Below are positions 20,302-31,350 of a stretch of 64,000 nt of DNA, piece after piece (position 1 is the stretch's first letter; the number at the start of each line of letters is the position of its first letter). The translations under genes were made by a program, and so were the position numbers. The notes beneath the pieces are model-generated. The model was not told where the DNA came from. It made no database searches and saw nothing but the letters and a program-made list of their open reading frames with translations. This stretch comes from Pegoplata infirma (taxonomy: Eukaryota; Arthropoda; Insecta; Diptera; Anthomyiidae), in the NCBI GenBank assembly GCA_963921195.1, contig OY992540.1, positions 11,042,766 through 11,106,765 of the forward strand, in the 5' to 3' direction.

Positions 20302-23300
20302 CTAGCTTACCATCCCGGTACTTCGTTACCGGTTGCATTGAATACCGGATAATAGAAGGAACAGGATTACTCTATCGATTTCAAAAAATTTCCCTACATA
20401 GTCTTTGTTTTATCTACTTGTGGACGTTTAAGTCTTTCATAAAATAATATTTCAATGAATAATTTAAACAATAAAATTTGAATAACTTCGTCATGCTTGT
20501 TCCGGTGAAAAAAGATATTAACAATTTTCGAGCCCTTCGTTTTGAGATTTTGAGTGAATAAATATTTCATGGAAAAAAGGAAATTGGAATAAAAATAAGT
20601 TTTAGTGGAAAAACATATAGAATATGGAGTAAAAAAAGTTAAATACGAAAAATTTGAGTAAAAATAATCATTCCATATTGTTCCCTGCTCTATTTCATTT
20701 CGTTCCGCGTGCTACTTCATTTTATTTCCTATTCCATTTCCTTTCGTTCCATGTAAGTTTCATTCCTCTCCGTATAATATACGTTAAAGAAATAAAAAGT
20801 TCTATTGTCTTTATCTTATAGGTTAAATAGCTAAAAATAACCATTTGCCATCTTTTCCCCTTAAATTAAATTTTCCAAAAGCTGTTTTTTTGTGCTAGGT
20901 GATCCTATATTAAAAATATCAAGTTTCTGAACCATTATTTCAAGAAATATAAGCAAATTTGCACTTTTTATCCCCTTTACGATCGATCACGACCCATAAA
21001 AAGAGAATTTCCAAAAATAACTTTTTCCAGCATTAAAAATTTCAGTACCTAGGATCATTACTTCATAAAATATAAAAAGTATCAAAAAACACTTTTTTAC
21101 ACCTCTAGAAACAAAATTTTTTAAAAATACATAAGCAGAATGTTTTTTCACCGAATGAACCTACATTCCAAAATTCAAGCTTCTAAGGTCATTATTATAG
21201 GAACAGAAAAAAAAGTACCAAAAGTTCACATTCTTACCCCCGTTAGAAACGGAATTTCCAAAAAGTTCCTCATCCAGAATGTTTTTTTCTTCACCGAAAA
21301 ATCCTACATTCAATATTTCAATTTTCTAGGATCATTGTTTCAGCAAATATTAAAAGTACAAAAGGATTTTACATTCCTGATTTTAAGTTTCTAGAACCAT
21401 TATGTCAAAAAATATCAAAAGTTCCGAAAATACACTTTTCTTAGTTACTTTACCCAAAAACGTATTTTTTCCAGAATGTTTTCCCACAATACATTACAAA
21501 TTTTAAGATTCTAGGACCATTTTTACAGGATATATAAAAAGATTCTATGATTATTATATCAGGAAATAAAAAAGTACCAAAAAGTATACTTTCGGTACTT
21601 TTTATAAAAGGTACTTTATATTAAAGTTACTTTTTATAAAAAGTACTTTTTATAAAAGGTACTTTTTATAGAAGGTACTTTTTATAAAAAGTACTTTTTA
21701 TATAAGGTACTTTTTATAAATGGTACTTTTTATTAAAGGTACTTTTTATAAAAGGTACTTTTAATAAAAGGTACTTTTTATATAATGTACTTTTTTATAA
21801 AAGGTACTTTTTATAAAAGGTACTTTTTATAAAAGGTACTTTTTATAAAAGGTACTTTTTATAAAAGGTACTTTTTATAAAAGGTACTTTTTATAAAAGG
21901 TACTTTTTATAAAAGGTACTTTTTATAAAAGGTACTTTTTATAAAAGGTACTTTTTATAAAAGGTACTTTTTATAAAAGGTACTTTTTATAAAAGGTACT
22001 TTTTATAAAAGGTACTTTTTATAAAAGGTACTTTTTATAAAAGGTACTTTTTATAGAAAGTACTTTTTATAAAAGGTACTTTTTTATAAAAGGTACTTTT
22101 TATAAAAGGTACTTTTTATAAAAGGTACTTTTTATAAAAGGTACTTTTTATAAAAGGAACTTTTATAAAAGGTACTTTTTATAAAAGGTACTTTTTATAA
22201 AAGGTACTTTTTATAAAAGGTACTTTTTATAAAAGGTACTTTTTATAAAAGGTACTTTTTATAAAAAGTACTTTTTATAAAAGGTACTTTTTTATAAAAG
22301 GTACTTTTTATAAAAGGTACTTTTTATAAAAGCTACTTTTTATAAAAGGTACTTTTTATAAAAGGTACTTTTTATAAAAGGTACTTTTTATAAAAGGTAC
22401 TTTTTATAAAAGGTACTTTTTATAAAAGGTACTTTTTATAAAAGGTATTTTTTATAAAAGGTACTTTTTATAAAAGGTACTTTTTATAAAAGGTACTTTT
22501 TATAAAAGGTACTTTTTATAAAAGGTACTTTTATAAAAACGCAATTTCCAAAAAGGATTTTTTCCAGAATGTTTTTTTCACTGCAGGATTCTACATTCCA
22601 AATTTCAAGTTTCTATGCCCATTATTTCAAGAAATAACAAAAGGTACTTTTCACCCCTTTGACTCCAAAATTTAGAATCCCTTAGAATCCAAATTTTCAA
22701 ATTTTTTTTTTTCAGCAGAGGATCCTACTTTTCAAATTTCAAGTTTGTATGACCATTATTTCAGTAAATAAAAAAAAAGTACCAAAAGTACACTTTTTAC
22801 CCGTTTTACCCCCGTAGAATCAACATTGGAAAAAACCCAGCCTTAGTGTATCTTTTTTCCGGGAGGTCAACCTACATTGCAAATTTCAAGTTTCTAGTAC
22901 CATAATTGAAGGAAATGTAAAAGGTACCAAAAGTACAGTTTTTTACCCTTTTTACCCCTTAGAATCAACATTGGCAAAAGTCCAGCCTTATGAGAACTAT
23001 ATTCAGGGAGGTGAACATACAGTCCAAATTTCAAGTCTCTATGACCATTATTTCAGGAGATATAAAAAGTACCAACAGTACAGTTTTTTACCCTTTTTAC
23101 CCCGTTAGAATCAACATTGGCAAAAATCCAGCCTTACTGGATCTATATTCCAGGATGTGAACATACAGTCCAAATTTCAAGTCTCTATGACCATTATTTC
23201 AGGAGATATAAAAAGTACCAAAAGTACAGTTTTTTACCCTTTTTACCCCGTTAGAATCAACATTGGCAAAAGTCCAGCCTTACAGGATCTACATTTCGAG

Positions 23301-23556
23301 AGGTGAACATACGGTCCAAATTTCAAGTCTCTATGACCATTATTTCATGAGATATAAAAAGTACCAAAAGTACAGTTTTTTACCCTTTTTACCCCCTTAG
23401 AATCAACATTGGCAAAAATCCAGCCTTAGTGGATCTATATTTCGGGAGGTGAACCTACAGTCCAAATTTCAAGTCTCTAGCTTCAGCGGTTTGGGCTGGG
23501 CGATGATGAGTCAGTCAGTCAGTCAGTCAGTCACGTTACTCTTTTATATATATAGA
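20302..23556. mobile_element. Tandem-repeat carrier element, CTAGC head and TATATATAGA tail (3.26 kb)
   Basis: The head is CTAGCTTACCATCCCGG; the tail is a (GTCA)n run followed by TTTTATATATATAGA. The body consists of diverged ~115 bp units (..CCATTATTTCAGGAAATATAAAAAG.., GTACCAAAAGTACA, GAATCAACATTGGCAAAA, CAAATTTCAAGTCTCTA). One point has expanded into the 16 bp minisatellite at 21594. The junctions are A|CTAGC and ATAGA|T with no target duplication, as in the related element at 54569. No protein frame. Superfamily not assigned; a rolling-circle (Helitron-like) origin would fit the A/T insertion. Confidence 0.7.
21594..22538. repeat. 16 bp minisatellite GGTACTTTTTATAAAA, nearly 60 copies
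   Basis: The unit GGTACTTTTTATAAAA repeats head to tail for about 945 bp. The first ~200 bp are irregular (variants such as AAGTACTTTTTATAGAAG). The centre (21800-22040 and 22370-22530) is almost perfect, implying recent expansion there. The unit contains the self-complementary core TTTTATAAAA. Confidence 0.95.
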
Positions 23557-23944
23557 TTTTTATTTTTGATATAAATATGGAAATGGTTTAAATGACTTAC
23601 TTATTTTCAGAAAAGCTTTTGGAAATGGTGATGACAAATTATTTACTTTTTTTCTTTATTTTGGAAATTCAATAAAAAATCTTTGAATTTAATTGGAAAT
23701 AGTGTAACTGATATTTTCCATAATTCTACAAAAAAAACGAGAAACGTAGATATTTTTTTTTCCTTCACTTCAGGCACTCTCTGACGATAAAAAAACTAAT
23801 CAAGCCGTAAAACATTATTTTGGGTTAAATTATTTTTTTTTATAAACAAATCTCGGACCACTGCATATATAGCTGTAATTTCGCCATTTATCATTTCGAG
23901 CAACTTTGGGCACCCTTTTCGAAAGATATGGTTCCATTCTATAT
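23557..23944. other. AT-rich intergenic DNA
   Basis: No gene or repeat boundary seen. Confidence 0.5.
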
Positions 23945-24641
23945 AAAAACAAGTGAGAATGTTAAATTCGGCTGTGCCGAATCTATAATACCCTCCAACA
24001 TATAAAAAAAAAATTAAAATAAAAAATTGCAGGGGCGTTTTTTTTTTGGGGGGGGGGGGTCAGAAGGGGTCATTGGGGGACACATAAACCCATGCGGTAA
24101 ATGTTTTCAAATTTATTTATTATGCTTTTTCAGCTTAAGTAATACAATTTTATCATTATTTAAAAACATTTTTAATATCCACGCCCACAAAAGGGGGGCG
24201 GGCAAAAAAAAAACGATTTTTTTTGTTTCCTTAGTCCAATTGCAGGACCTTGAACTTTTTCTGACATCAAATTGTTTCATTTTCTTAACAAAAATACAAA
24301 AAAACCTGTGAAAATATGGCGTTTTTCAAAGGTTAGTTAAGTTCTATAAGGGGGAACTTTTTTCCCCCTGGTCCGATTTTGCCCATTTACGAACTTAAAC
24401 TGCCTAGGACCAAAAGACATATTCCTGCCAAACTTAACGAGTCTATCACTTTTATTTTGGACTGCATCGTGTCTTATACAGACGGACGGACGGACGGACA
24501 TACGGACATTCTAGAAAAGTCTTAGAATCGATCATAGATCAATAATATATATACTTTATGGGGTCCCCGACCGATATTTCGATGCGTTACAAACGGAATG
24601 ACAAAGTGAGTATACCCCCATACTGTAGTTGGAGGGTATAA
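23945..24641 (-). mobile_element. Full-length mini-me/DINE-like element, variant B
   Basis: One end has the hairpin AATTCGGCTGTGCCGAAT followed by ACCCTCCAAC. The other is TATACCCCCATACTGTAG..GGAGGGTATAAAA. Between them lie a G-run, a GCGGGCAAAA block, GTAAGTTCG/TTTGCCC and a GACGGACGGACGG microsatellite, then the conserved AATATATATACTTTATGGGG core. The ORF at 24027-24311 is repeat-derived. Confidence 0.8.
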
Positions 24642-25206
24642 AAAATAAAGACTGATTGTATCGAACTGAGGATCACTGAGGATTTTTTCGGCGCGAAGTA
24701 AATAACTAAAAAATTATAGTTATTTTCACAAAAACGCGAATTGCTGTCAGGAAAATGAGTTATATTTTCCCATATTATTTTCGTTACAAAGGCTTATATA
24801 TAATGGTGAACCCTGCAAATCAAAAGTTGATTATTAGCAATAGAAATGAGTAAAAAAAAATAAAAAAGTATCTCCACTACAATTTTTTTTTTCAACTTTT
24901 TTAACTTTGAAGACTTGTCAAAGGACATGGTGTAGTTGGATCATAAATATAAGTTCAGGAAACCAGCTCCTATATATGTCCAATAAATTGATATAGATAG
25001 TTTTTGAGAAATTAAATATAAGGACTTTTGGCCGGAAATCGATCTTGCTGGCCCTGTTTGCAATGAATCAGTCGACGATCTAGCTATGAGTGTAAATCTG
25101 TCTCGCTTTAAAAGACATTAGTAAGAAAAAAATATTTAAATATTAAATTTAAGATTTTTGTCACTCAAACTAAATTTTTTGACAATTATTTTTTTTTAGT
25201 TTTTTT
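24642..25206. other. AT-rich intergenic DNA
   Basis: No gene recognised. Confidence 0.5.
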
Positions 25207-26205
25207 TATACCCTCCACTCTAGTGATAGAGGGTATATATAAGTTTGTCATTCCGTTTGTAACACATCGAAATATGGTCTAGGACCCCATAAAGTATATA
25301 TATTCATGATCCTCGATCGATTTTAAGTCGATCTAGCGATGTCCGTCCGTCCGTCCGTCTGTCTGTCTGTCCGTAGAAAACACGCTAACTTTTGAAAGAC
25401 TTTACAGAGGCTACTGAAGGTTGGCATATATATTGGCCATTTACCTGGTCAGGTTGGTATTGCATTCCAGCCAAATCGGTCCAGTGGTTCAAAAGTTTTG
25501 AGCAAAAGAGTAAATTTCGGCAAGGGGTTTTCGCGAATTTACGAGATAAAAAACACGATAACTTTCGAACGACAATAATAAGACTACTGAAACTGGCATG
25601 TAACTTTGCCGTTCTCCAGGTCTGTTTAATATTGAATTTCAGCTCAATCGGTCCAGTGGTTCAAAAGTTATAAGCAAAACCCTGAATTTCAGATTTGTTT
25701 CATCTTAAATGCCACGTGTTAAACAAGTTTTAAAAGCATTGGTGGTAACTTAGCAATGCTTTTTAAACTTGTTTAGCTTTGAAGCAATGCTTTTTAAACT
25801 TGTTTGGTTTTAAAAGCATTGGTAATTTAAAAACTACACTCGAAAAAAATTTTACACTCAAAAAAACTTTACACTCAAGAAAAATTTTACACTCAAAAAT
25901 TTTTTTTTTTTTTTTTTACAAAAATTACAATATTTTGTGTACATACGTACGTGCATTCACTCAGAAATATTTTTACAGTAAAAAAACATTACACTCGAAA
26001 AAAAATTTACACTCAAAAAAAAAAAAATTAGAATTTTTTTTTTTTTTTTTAAATCACAAAAAAGAGTTTCTTACTCAAAATAAAATATTTCTAATCAAAA
26101 TTGTTAATTTTTTTCACGTTAAAAAATGTACTATCCTTTAAGAAAGGCATTGTGGAGGGTATTCATAGATTCGGCAAAAGTCGAATTTAACTTTCCTACT
26201 TGTTT
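25207..26205 (+). mobile_element. Full-length mini-me/DINE-like element, variant A
   Basis: It starts TATACCCTCCACTCTAGTGA, carries CCCCATAAAGTATATATA, GATCTAGCGATGTCCG and a (GTCC/GTCT)n run. It then has two related blocks ending GGTCCAGTGGTTCAAAAGTT, TACACTC-rich sequence, and the terminal hairpin ATTCGGCAAAAGTCGAAT near 26180. The copy at 37924-38968 is very similar throughout, including the translated stretch at 25392-25673, which is a repeat and not a gene. Confidence 0.82.
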
Positions 26206-26674
26206 TTTGTTTTAATTCTTTAAAAATCAATTTTTTATTTTTTTTTTCTTATTTTATAGAAATATATTTAAATTTGATTTTTTTTATCCCTTTATTGATG
26301 TTGAAAGACTCGTTATTTTGTCCAAAAGTCAAACATTTTAATAATACTAGCTTAAAATTATTTCAAAAAGTAATTGTAATTAAATTTAATAAAACTAAAA
26401 GCATCTTTGTAAAACAAAAATTCAACAGAATAAATCTAAAAATGTCGCAAAAAATGTTGCTCTAAATTCTCAAGTTTAAGGTGAACTGTAATACTTGAGA
26501 GTAAACAAACAGTAAAAAAACTTATGTTTACAAATATACAAAACTAACCTAGACTCATACAAGGTAAATAAAAAGAACAGGCGAACCTCGTTTAACGCGC
26601 AAGACGGGAAAACTTAGAAACATATTTAAAAAAATAGAAATTATATATCACATTTTGATATCTGGCTTAAGTGA
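26206..26674. other. AT-rich intergenic DNA
   Basis: No feature except the probable truncation point of the Penelope-like element at its right edge. Confidence 0.5.
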
Positions 26675-26894
26675 CTTCATAACTTATCAGGTAAATCTGT
26701 GGCAAAAAGGAAAAAAATTATAAACACTGCAAAAAACCTTATTTATAGAGTACTCAATATTAGCGACAAAAAATATCACACAAATAATATACAAAAAATC
26801 ACCAAAATATTAATAAACAACAGCTTCCCAAGGAAAATTATCAATACTATTTTAAATGATACACAAAAACTATTAAACCACATCTCTATAGAAT

Positions 26895-26948
26895 AAATTT
26901 TTTTGAGTCTTTTTCTTTAATATTAAAGAAAAAGACTCAAAAAAATTT
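26895..26948. repeat. Perfect 54 bp palindrome inside the Penelope-like frame
   Basis: Twenty-seven bases (TTTGAGTCTTTTTCTTTAAT in the arm) are followed at once by their exact complement with no spacer. It brings a TAA into the frame at 26894-26896. Confidence 0.9.
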
Positions 26949-27182
26949 TTACAGTGTACAATTTATCCCGGGTTTGACAGATACATACAAACCACACACA
27001 ACAATAAATACAATTTTTTCAAAAACAAAAACACCAATAGAAAAGCTACAAAAAAGTAATGTTGTATACGAAGTCAAGTGTGAGGGGGATCAAAATAACA
27101 GCTGCCCGAGTAAAAAAAAATTGTATGGTAAAACATGTTATCTTATAAAATTATATATAATTTATTGGATCTGATTTTGCTA

Positions 27183-27475
27183 AATTTCATCCGAAAATTG
27201 GCCGCGCCAAAGTTATCTCATAACATCTTATAATATATGAAGTTACAGTTTAATATTTGATTGTATGTGATTTCATCCGGAAATTGGCCGCGCCAAAGTT
27301 ATCCCAAATTATCTATTATCATGATTTTGTATTAAATATGATATGATATGATGTAATTTCATCCGGAAATTGGCCGCGCCAAAGTTATCTTAAAATATCC
27401 AATATCATGATTTTATATTAAATTGGATATTATATAATGTAATTTCATCCGAAATTTGGCCGCGCCAAAGTTATC
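27183..27475. repeat. Four tandem ~87 bp units with a GC-rich core
   Basis: TTTCATCCGGAAATTGG begins near 27184, 27271, 27357 and 27444. Each runs on to CCGCGCCAAAGTTATC. The core TTGGC-CGC-GCCAA can form a small hairpin; the rest of each unit is AT-rich. Confidence 0.87.
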
Positions 27476-27611
27476 TTATAATATCTGATATCTTGATTTT
27501 ATAAAAAAATTATTGGATACCTTTTTATCCAAAAAATGTTTCTGTTTTTAGATTTATTTTTAGATATAATAATGTCAACTGAAAATAAATAATAAAAAAA
27601 AAAAAACTCGA

Positions 27612-27690
27612 ACGGACGGGGATTAGAACCACAAGTCTTCCGTTTTGTAATCGCAATCTCTACCCTCTAGACCAGCGGACGTTGTTAGCA
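27612..27690 (-). other. tRNA-like sequence (box A and box B) inside a DNA element
   Basis: On the minus strand TGGTCTAGAGG (box A-like) is followed at tRNA spacing by GGTTCTAATCC (box B-like) and CCCCGTCCG. The acceptor ends do not pair and no convincing anticodon stem forms, so this is not a functional tRNA gene. Confidence 0.55.
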
Positions 27691-28204
27691 AATAACAACT
27701 TTAAAAGACATAGTTTTAAATAAATTGATCGTATCTAATTATATCAAATTGATCTAACATATAGTAATATATGATTATATCCAATTAAATATGTTATTCA
27801 CTTGTACACAATTTTCAAAAAGACTTAGAAAATTTTTGATAAAATTTGCAAAAAAAAAAAAAAATTGGAATGACGTACAGCGCTATTAGGGGCTTCCATG
27901 GTAAGCTTAAACAATAATTTTAATGTAGCGATATGCCTTATTTCCAAGTCATAGGTTTCCAAAGTGAAATAAGACTTTGGCTTATAAGTTTGAAATTTTT
28001 CATGGAATCAGGAAATCAGAATTAGATTTGAGATCGGGTTCCAAAAATCATTGATAATTTGATAATTTAAACCAAATATAGCTATTATTAACTATATAAA
28101 TGCAATATAAATTTTTAAAAATGATTGCAAAAATTCAAAAAGCAAAATTTTTTAAATTCTAATAAAACAAATACAATAAAAAAGTGTTTTTTATTTAAAA
28201 AAAC

Positions 28205-28245
28205 TTTTTTTTTCTCGACTGGGCCGGGAATCGAACTCGGGTTTC
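28205..28245 (-). other. Half tRNA-like segment with a strong box B
   Basis: The minus strand reads GAGTTCGATTCCCGGCCC, a strong box B/T-arm match. No box A is seen upstream in that orientation. Probably a tRNA-derived fragment. Confidence 0.45.
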
Positions 28246-29191
28246 CAAAAATCATATGTAATCTTATATGATACAATAAAAAGTTTTGTATAACCATATA
28301 TGTTGACACACAAAAATAAATTTTGAAATACTGGCATATATAATTATATATGGCTAGTTGTTTGGTCAAAAAAATGTTTTTTTTTATACATGATTATATC
28401 AAAATATATATTCCATTACATATGCGACCATTTATAAATATATATTGAGTTTAGACGAAATTTGCGTATATATAGTACCATACAAACACAGATATGTTAT
28501 CGTTTAAGACACATATAATTATATCTATTATTTTTGTTGGAAATTTTTTTAGTATGGAACCATATATAGTTTTAAATGGTATTATATTAGTCATATATAA
28601 TTATACATAAATTGATACTGGATTTTTTGTTTAGTAAAGTCCTATACATAATTAGATATAAAGTCACGTATAATAATGTATGAAATCGGATTAAGTTTTA
28701 TGTGCAACGTATGATTACATCTACCATTTATATTAATATATTATGAACAATATAATTAGATATGATTTTATATGACATCATTTAAAAAAATTGGAAAATT
28801 TCAAAGTGAGATATAATTTTATACTTTGACTCATATAGTTTTATATGGTTTTATGAAAACATATAAAATAATATACATTTATATAAATTCCTTTTTACTC
28901 GGGTGTGATCTTATTTATATAGGGACAACAAAAAGAACATTAGAAAAGAGATTAGGAGAACATCAAATGGACACCATAAAAGAGAGGGAAAGCACAGCGT
29001 TGTCAAAACATGTAATTACAACTGGACACAAAATAAATTTCAACAACACGAAAATACTGGATGTAGAAAAAGTAGAAAAAAAGCGGTACACAATTGAAAG
29101 CTTGCGAATTCAAAAGAATATAAATACAACCATGAACCACAAAGAGGACACCCAAAATATTAGTACTAGTTATAGAGTTGCAATAGTTTAG

Positions 29192-29515
29192 AAACATTCT
29201 GTGATATTAATTATAAGCTAAATGTAATTATACAAATTTGTGTTTTATGTTTGTAATTATACAATTTTGTGTTTTAATGTTTGCTGTGATTTATATTAAT
29301 AATGTTGTAATGTGATAAAGTTTAAAATTCTTATTATTGTAAGTTTTTATTATTTATATTTGTGCAATTATTGTGTGTTAATATTATGTTTTTATTTTAT
29401 TTAAATAGACGACCCTTGAAAAAGTAACCAAAAAAGTTACGAAATAGTAAGGAAATATGTGATAAAACTGAGTTTTATTTTACATTTACAAAGTTAGACC
29501 CAATTAGCTTAAAAT
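29192..29515 (+). other. 3' untranslated region of the Penelope-like element
   Basis: AT-rich sequence after the TAG leads to CCTTGAAAAAGTAACC..AAGTTACGAAATAG and then AAACTGAGTTTTATTTTAC. The GTAAC/GTTAC stem followed by GAAA resembles the hammerhead-ribozyme remnants common in Penelope-like elements, but CUGAUGA is not intact. Confidence 0.5.
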
Positions 29516-30091
29516 AATAAATTATTAAAGGAGAAAAACTAATAATTTCTTCGAGAGCACTTTTGAGATATATATGTTAATACAAAATCAATGTTAATTG
29601 ATATTTTTAATAAAAAACAGGGTAAACACAACTCGACTTATGCACCTCTTCCTTTTTGCCAAAGAAATTTGTTCTTGAGGAGAAATCAATAAACTCATTT
29701 CTAAAAATATGTCAAATTTCTGTTCCAAATTTACCTATTTTCAGTCATACAAAATTTATTTTTCCTTTAGTCGTAGTTTAGTGACCATAAGATTTGTTTA
29801 AAGCCTGCTTGATTAGCAGCGCACCAAATATAAGCACTAAACAAGGTATCACTGTATAAACAGAACAAAGTAACAAAAAAAGCAAACGTTAAACAAATGT
29901 TTTTGTTGTTGAACTCTTTAAACGTTAGTTTTTTTTTTCAAGTATTTTTATGTGTATTAGTTTGTGTTTATACAAAACAACACTTATACACAGACTCAAA
30001 AATACAGAAATTTAAGCGAAAGTTTTGTATTAAAATAAACTTTTGAGTATAAATTTAATGAGCACAGAAGCAGCAGAAAACACAAAAAAAT
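29516..30091. other. AT-rich intergenic DNA
   Basis: No gene recognised. Confidence 0.5.
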
Positions 30092-30442
30092 ACAAGTAGA
30101 AAAGTTAAATTCGACTTGGCCGAATCTATGAATGCCCTCCACAATGCCCTTTTAAGTGATAGTAAATTTTTTAACGTGAAAAAATAAAATTTTTGATTAG
30201 AAATATTTTATTTTGTGTTAAACAGCTTTTTTAGTAATTTTTGAATAAAAAAAAATAATTTACTACATTTTTTTTTCAGTGTAAAATTTTTATTGAGTGT
30301 AAAATTTTTTTCGAGTGTATTTTTTTTTTAGTGTTAAATATTTTTGAGTGACAAAAATACGTTGTGAAATTTTTTTGTGACTTGCCAATGTTTTTAAAAC
30401 ATGTTTAACGGGTTTTCAACATGTGATTTGAAGGTGAAACTA

Positions 30443-31255
30443 CACTCAAAATATTTTGTAGGCAAAAACAAATGAAAAACACACTTAAAACCAGTGAATA
30501 AACAATTGAAAACCATTCCAGTAATTATTCATTTGTTTTACGAAAAATCAACATTTTTTTTTTACTGTTGAATAAATTTTCTAAAATAAATAACATTAAA
30601 CATTAAAAAATTACGTTTTTTCATTCTTTTTTACCAACAAATTCGAAAAAAATAACCTACGAAAACATTAAAAATTAACGATAGTTCTGTTATTTTTACC
30701 AACAAATTCCAAAGAAATAACCTACGAAAACATTAAAAATTAATGATTTCGTAGGTTATTTTTTACAATTTTCTATTGAAATATTTTTTTAAAAATTTTT
30801 AATAAAATTTTGGGGAATCGATCCCGCAATCAACTACATTCTGGCCAGACACTCTACCCATCGTGCCAAAGTCACTTGATGCAAACATGTTTTTATATTT
30901 CTATAAATACTTTTTGAATTTTTTTTTTTCTACAAAAAAATAACCTACTTGTGTAGGTAAAAACTAATGATATATCATTAAAAAATACCAACAATTTAAA
31001 AAAAAATTACTTTCACAAATCATTAAAAATTTAAAGAATAATCAGTAGTTTTTACCTACAGAACAAAAATAAATGACTTTAAAAATTAAATGTGAATGAA
31101 AGTCTCTATTTTTAGTGTGTTATTTTTGAAACAAAGGCCAAAAGTAGTCATTAATAAAAACTAAACATCAAACAAATGTTTTTTCTTTTAAAAACGACTA
31201 AACGGAAAACTTTTTAAATAAACTGCAAACAGTTAATGACATAATTTTTTGAGTG
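30443..31255. mobile_element. CACTC-family MITE with tRNA-like core (813 bp)
   Basis: It begins CACTCAAAATATTTTGTAGG and ends ATAATTTTTTGAGTG, flanked by TA (30441-30442, 31256-31257). It contains inverted ACATTAAAAATTAATGAT motifs, CCTACGAAAACATTAAA repeats and a tRNA-like segment at 30812-30876. Non-coding. Confidence 0.75.
30812..30876 (-). other. tRNA-like module within the MITE
   Basis: Minus strand: TGGCACGATGGGTAGAGTG (box A-like), a CTGGCCAG stem, then GCGGGATCGATTCCCC (box B in a T-arm). The module recurs at 31912-31975 and, partly, at 56472-56525, each time inside the same MITE family. The acceptor stem is not recognisable. Confidence 0.6.
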
Positions 31256-31350
31256 TACTTTATGGGGTCCTAGACCAATATTTCGAGGTATTACAAACGG
31301 AATGACAAACTTATATATACCCTCTATCACTAGAGTGGAGGGTATAAAAA

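Larger units (their letters stand above)
27105..28903. mobile_element. 1.8 kb TIR element CCCGAGTAAAAA nested in the Penelope-like element
   Basis: Ends are CCCGAGTAAAAA and TTTTTACTCGGG, flanked by TG on both sides (27103-27104, 28904-28905). The interior holds four ~87 bp repeats (27183-27475), a tRNA-like segment (27612-27690), a second box-B-like site (about 28213-28240) and, from 28250, many degenerate ATATAATTATAT motifs. No transposase. Two 0.3 kb relatives with the same ends lie at 33515 and 34967. Superfamily not assigned. Confidence 0.88.
26675..29191 (+). pseudogene. Penelope-like element: reverse-transcriptase tail and GIY-YIG endonuclease, broken
   Basis: 26675-26896 encodes the region after a Penelope-type reverse transcriptase (SGKSVAKRKK..LINNSFPRKIINTIL). 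After a palindrome that introduces a stop, a second frame from about 26953 gives the FIPGLTD motif and the first part of a GIY-YIG domain (VVYEVKC..NNSC). This is cut at 27104 by a 1.8 kb insert. It resumes at 28906 with LIYIGTTKRTLEKRLGEH, ALSKHVITTGH and the C-terminus to a TAG at 29189. The order RT, linker, C-terminal GIY-YIG is characteristic of Penelope-like elements. The 5' part, including the RT catalytic core, is missing. Removing the insert plus one TG copy puts both endonuclease halves in one frame, so it was probably intact at insertion. Confidence 0.87.
30092..31347 (-). mobile_element. Mini-me/DINE-like variant A carrying a nested MITE
   Basis: The left end ACAAGTAGAAAAGTTAAATT with hairpin ATTCGACTTGGCCGAAT and the right end TATACCCTCTATCACTAG..GGGTATAAA bound the copy. 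A CACTC-family MITE (30443-31255) interrupts it, and the GTCC microsatellite half beyond the MITE is deleted. A second similar composite follows directly at 31351. Confidence 0.75.

Noticed and set aside
21594..22538. Regular array resembling a CRISPR locus
   Set aside because: 16 bp units abut directly with no unique spacers, there are no cas genes, and the genome is eukaryotic.
25392..25673. ORF that recurs almost unchanged at 38138-38500 and might look like a conserved protein
   Set aside because: Both lie in copies of the same mini-me/DINE-like repeat; similarity is due to repeat identity and no domain is present.
27612..27690. Functional tRNA gene
   Set aside because: Boxes A and B are recognisable, but acceptor and anticodon stems do not pair.
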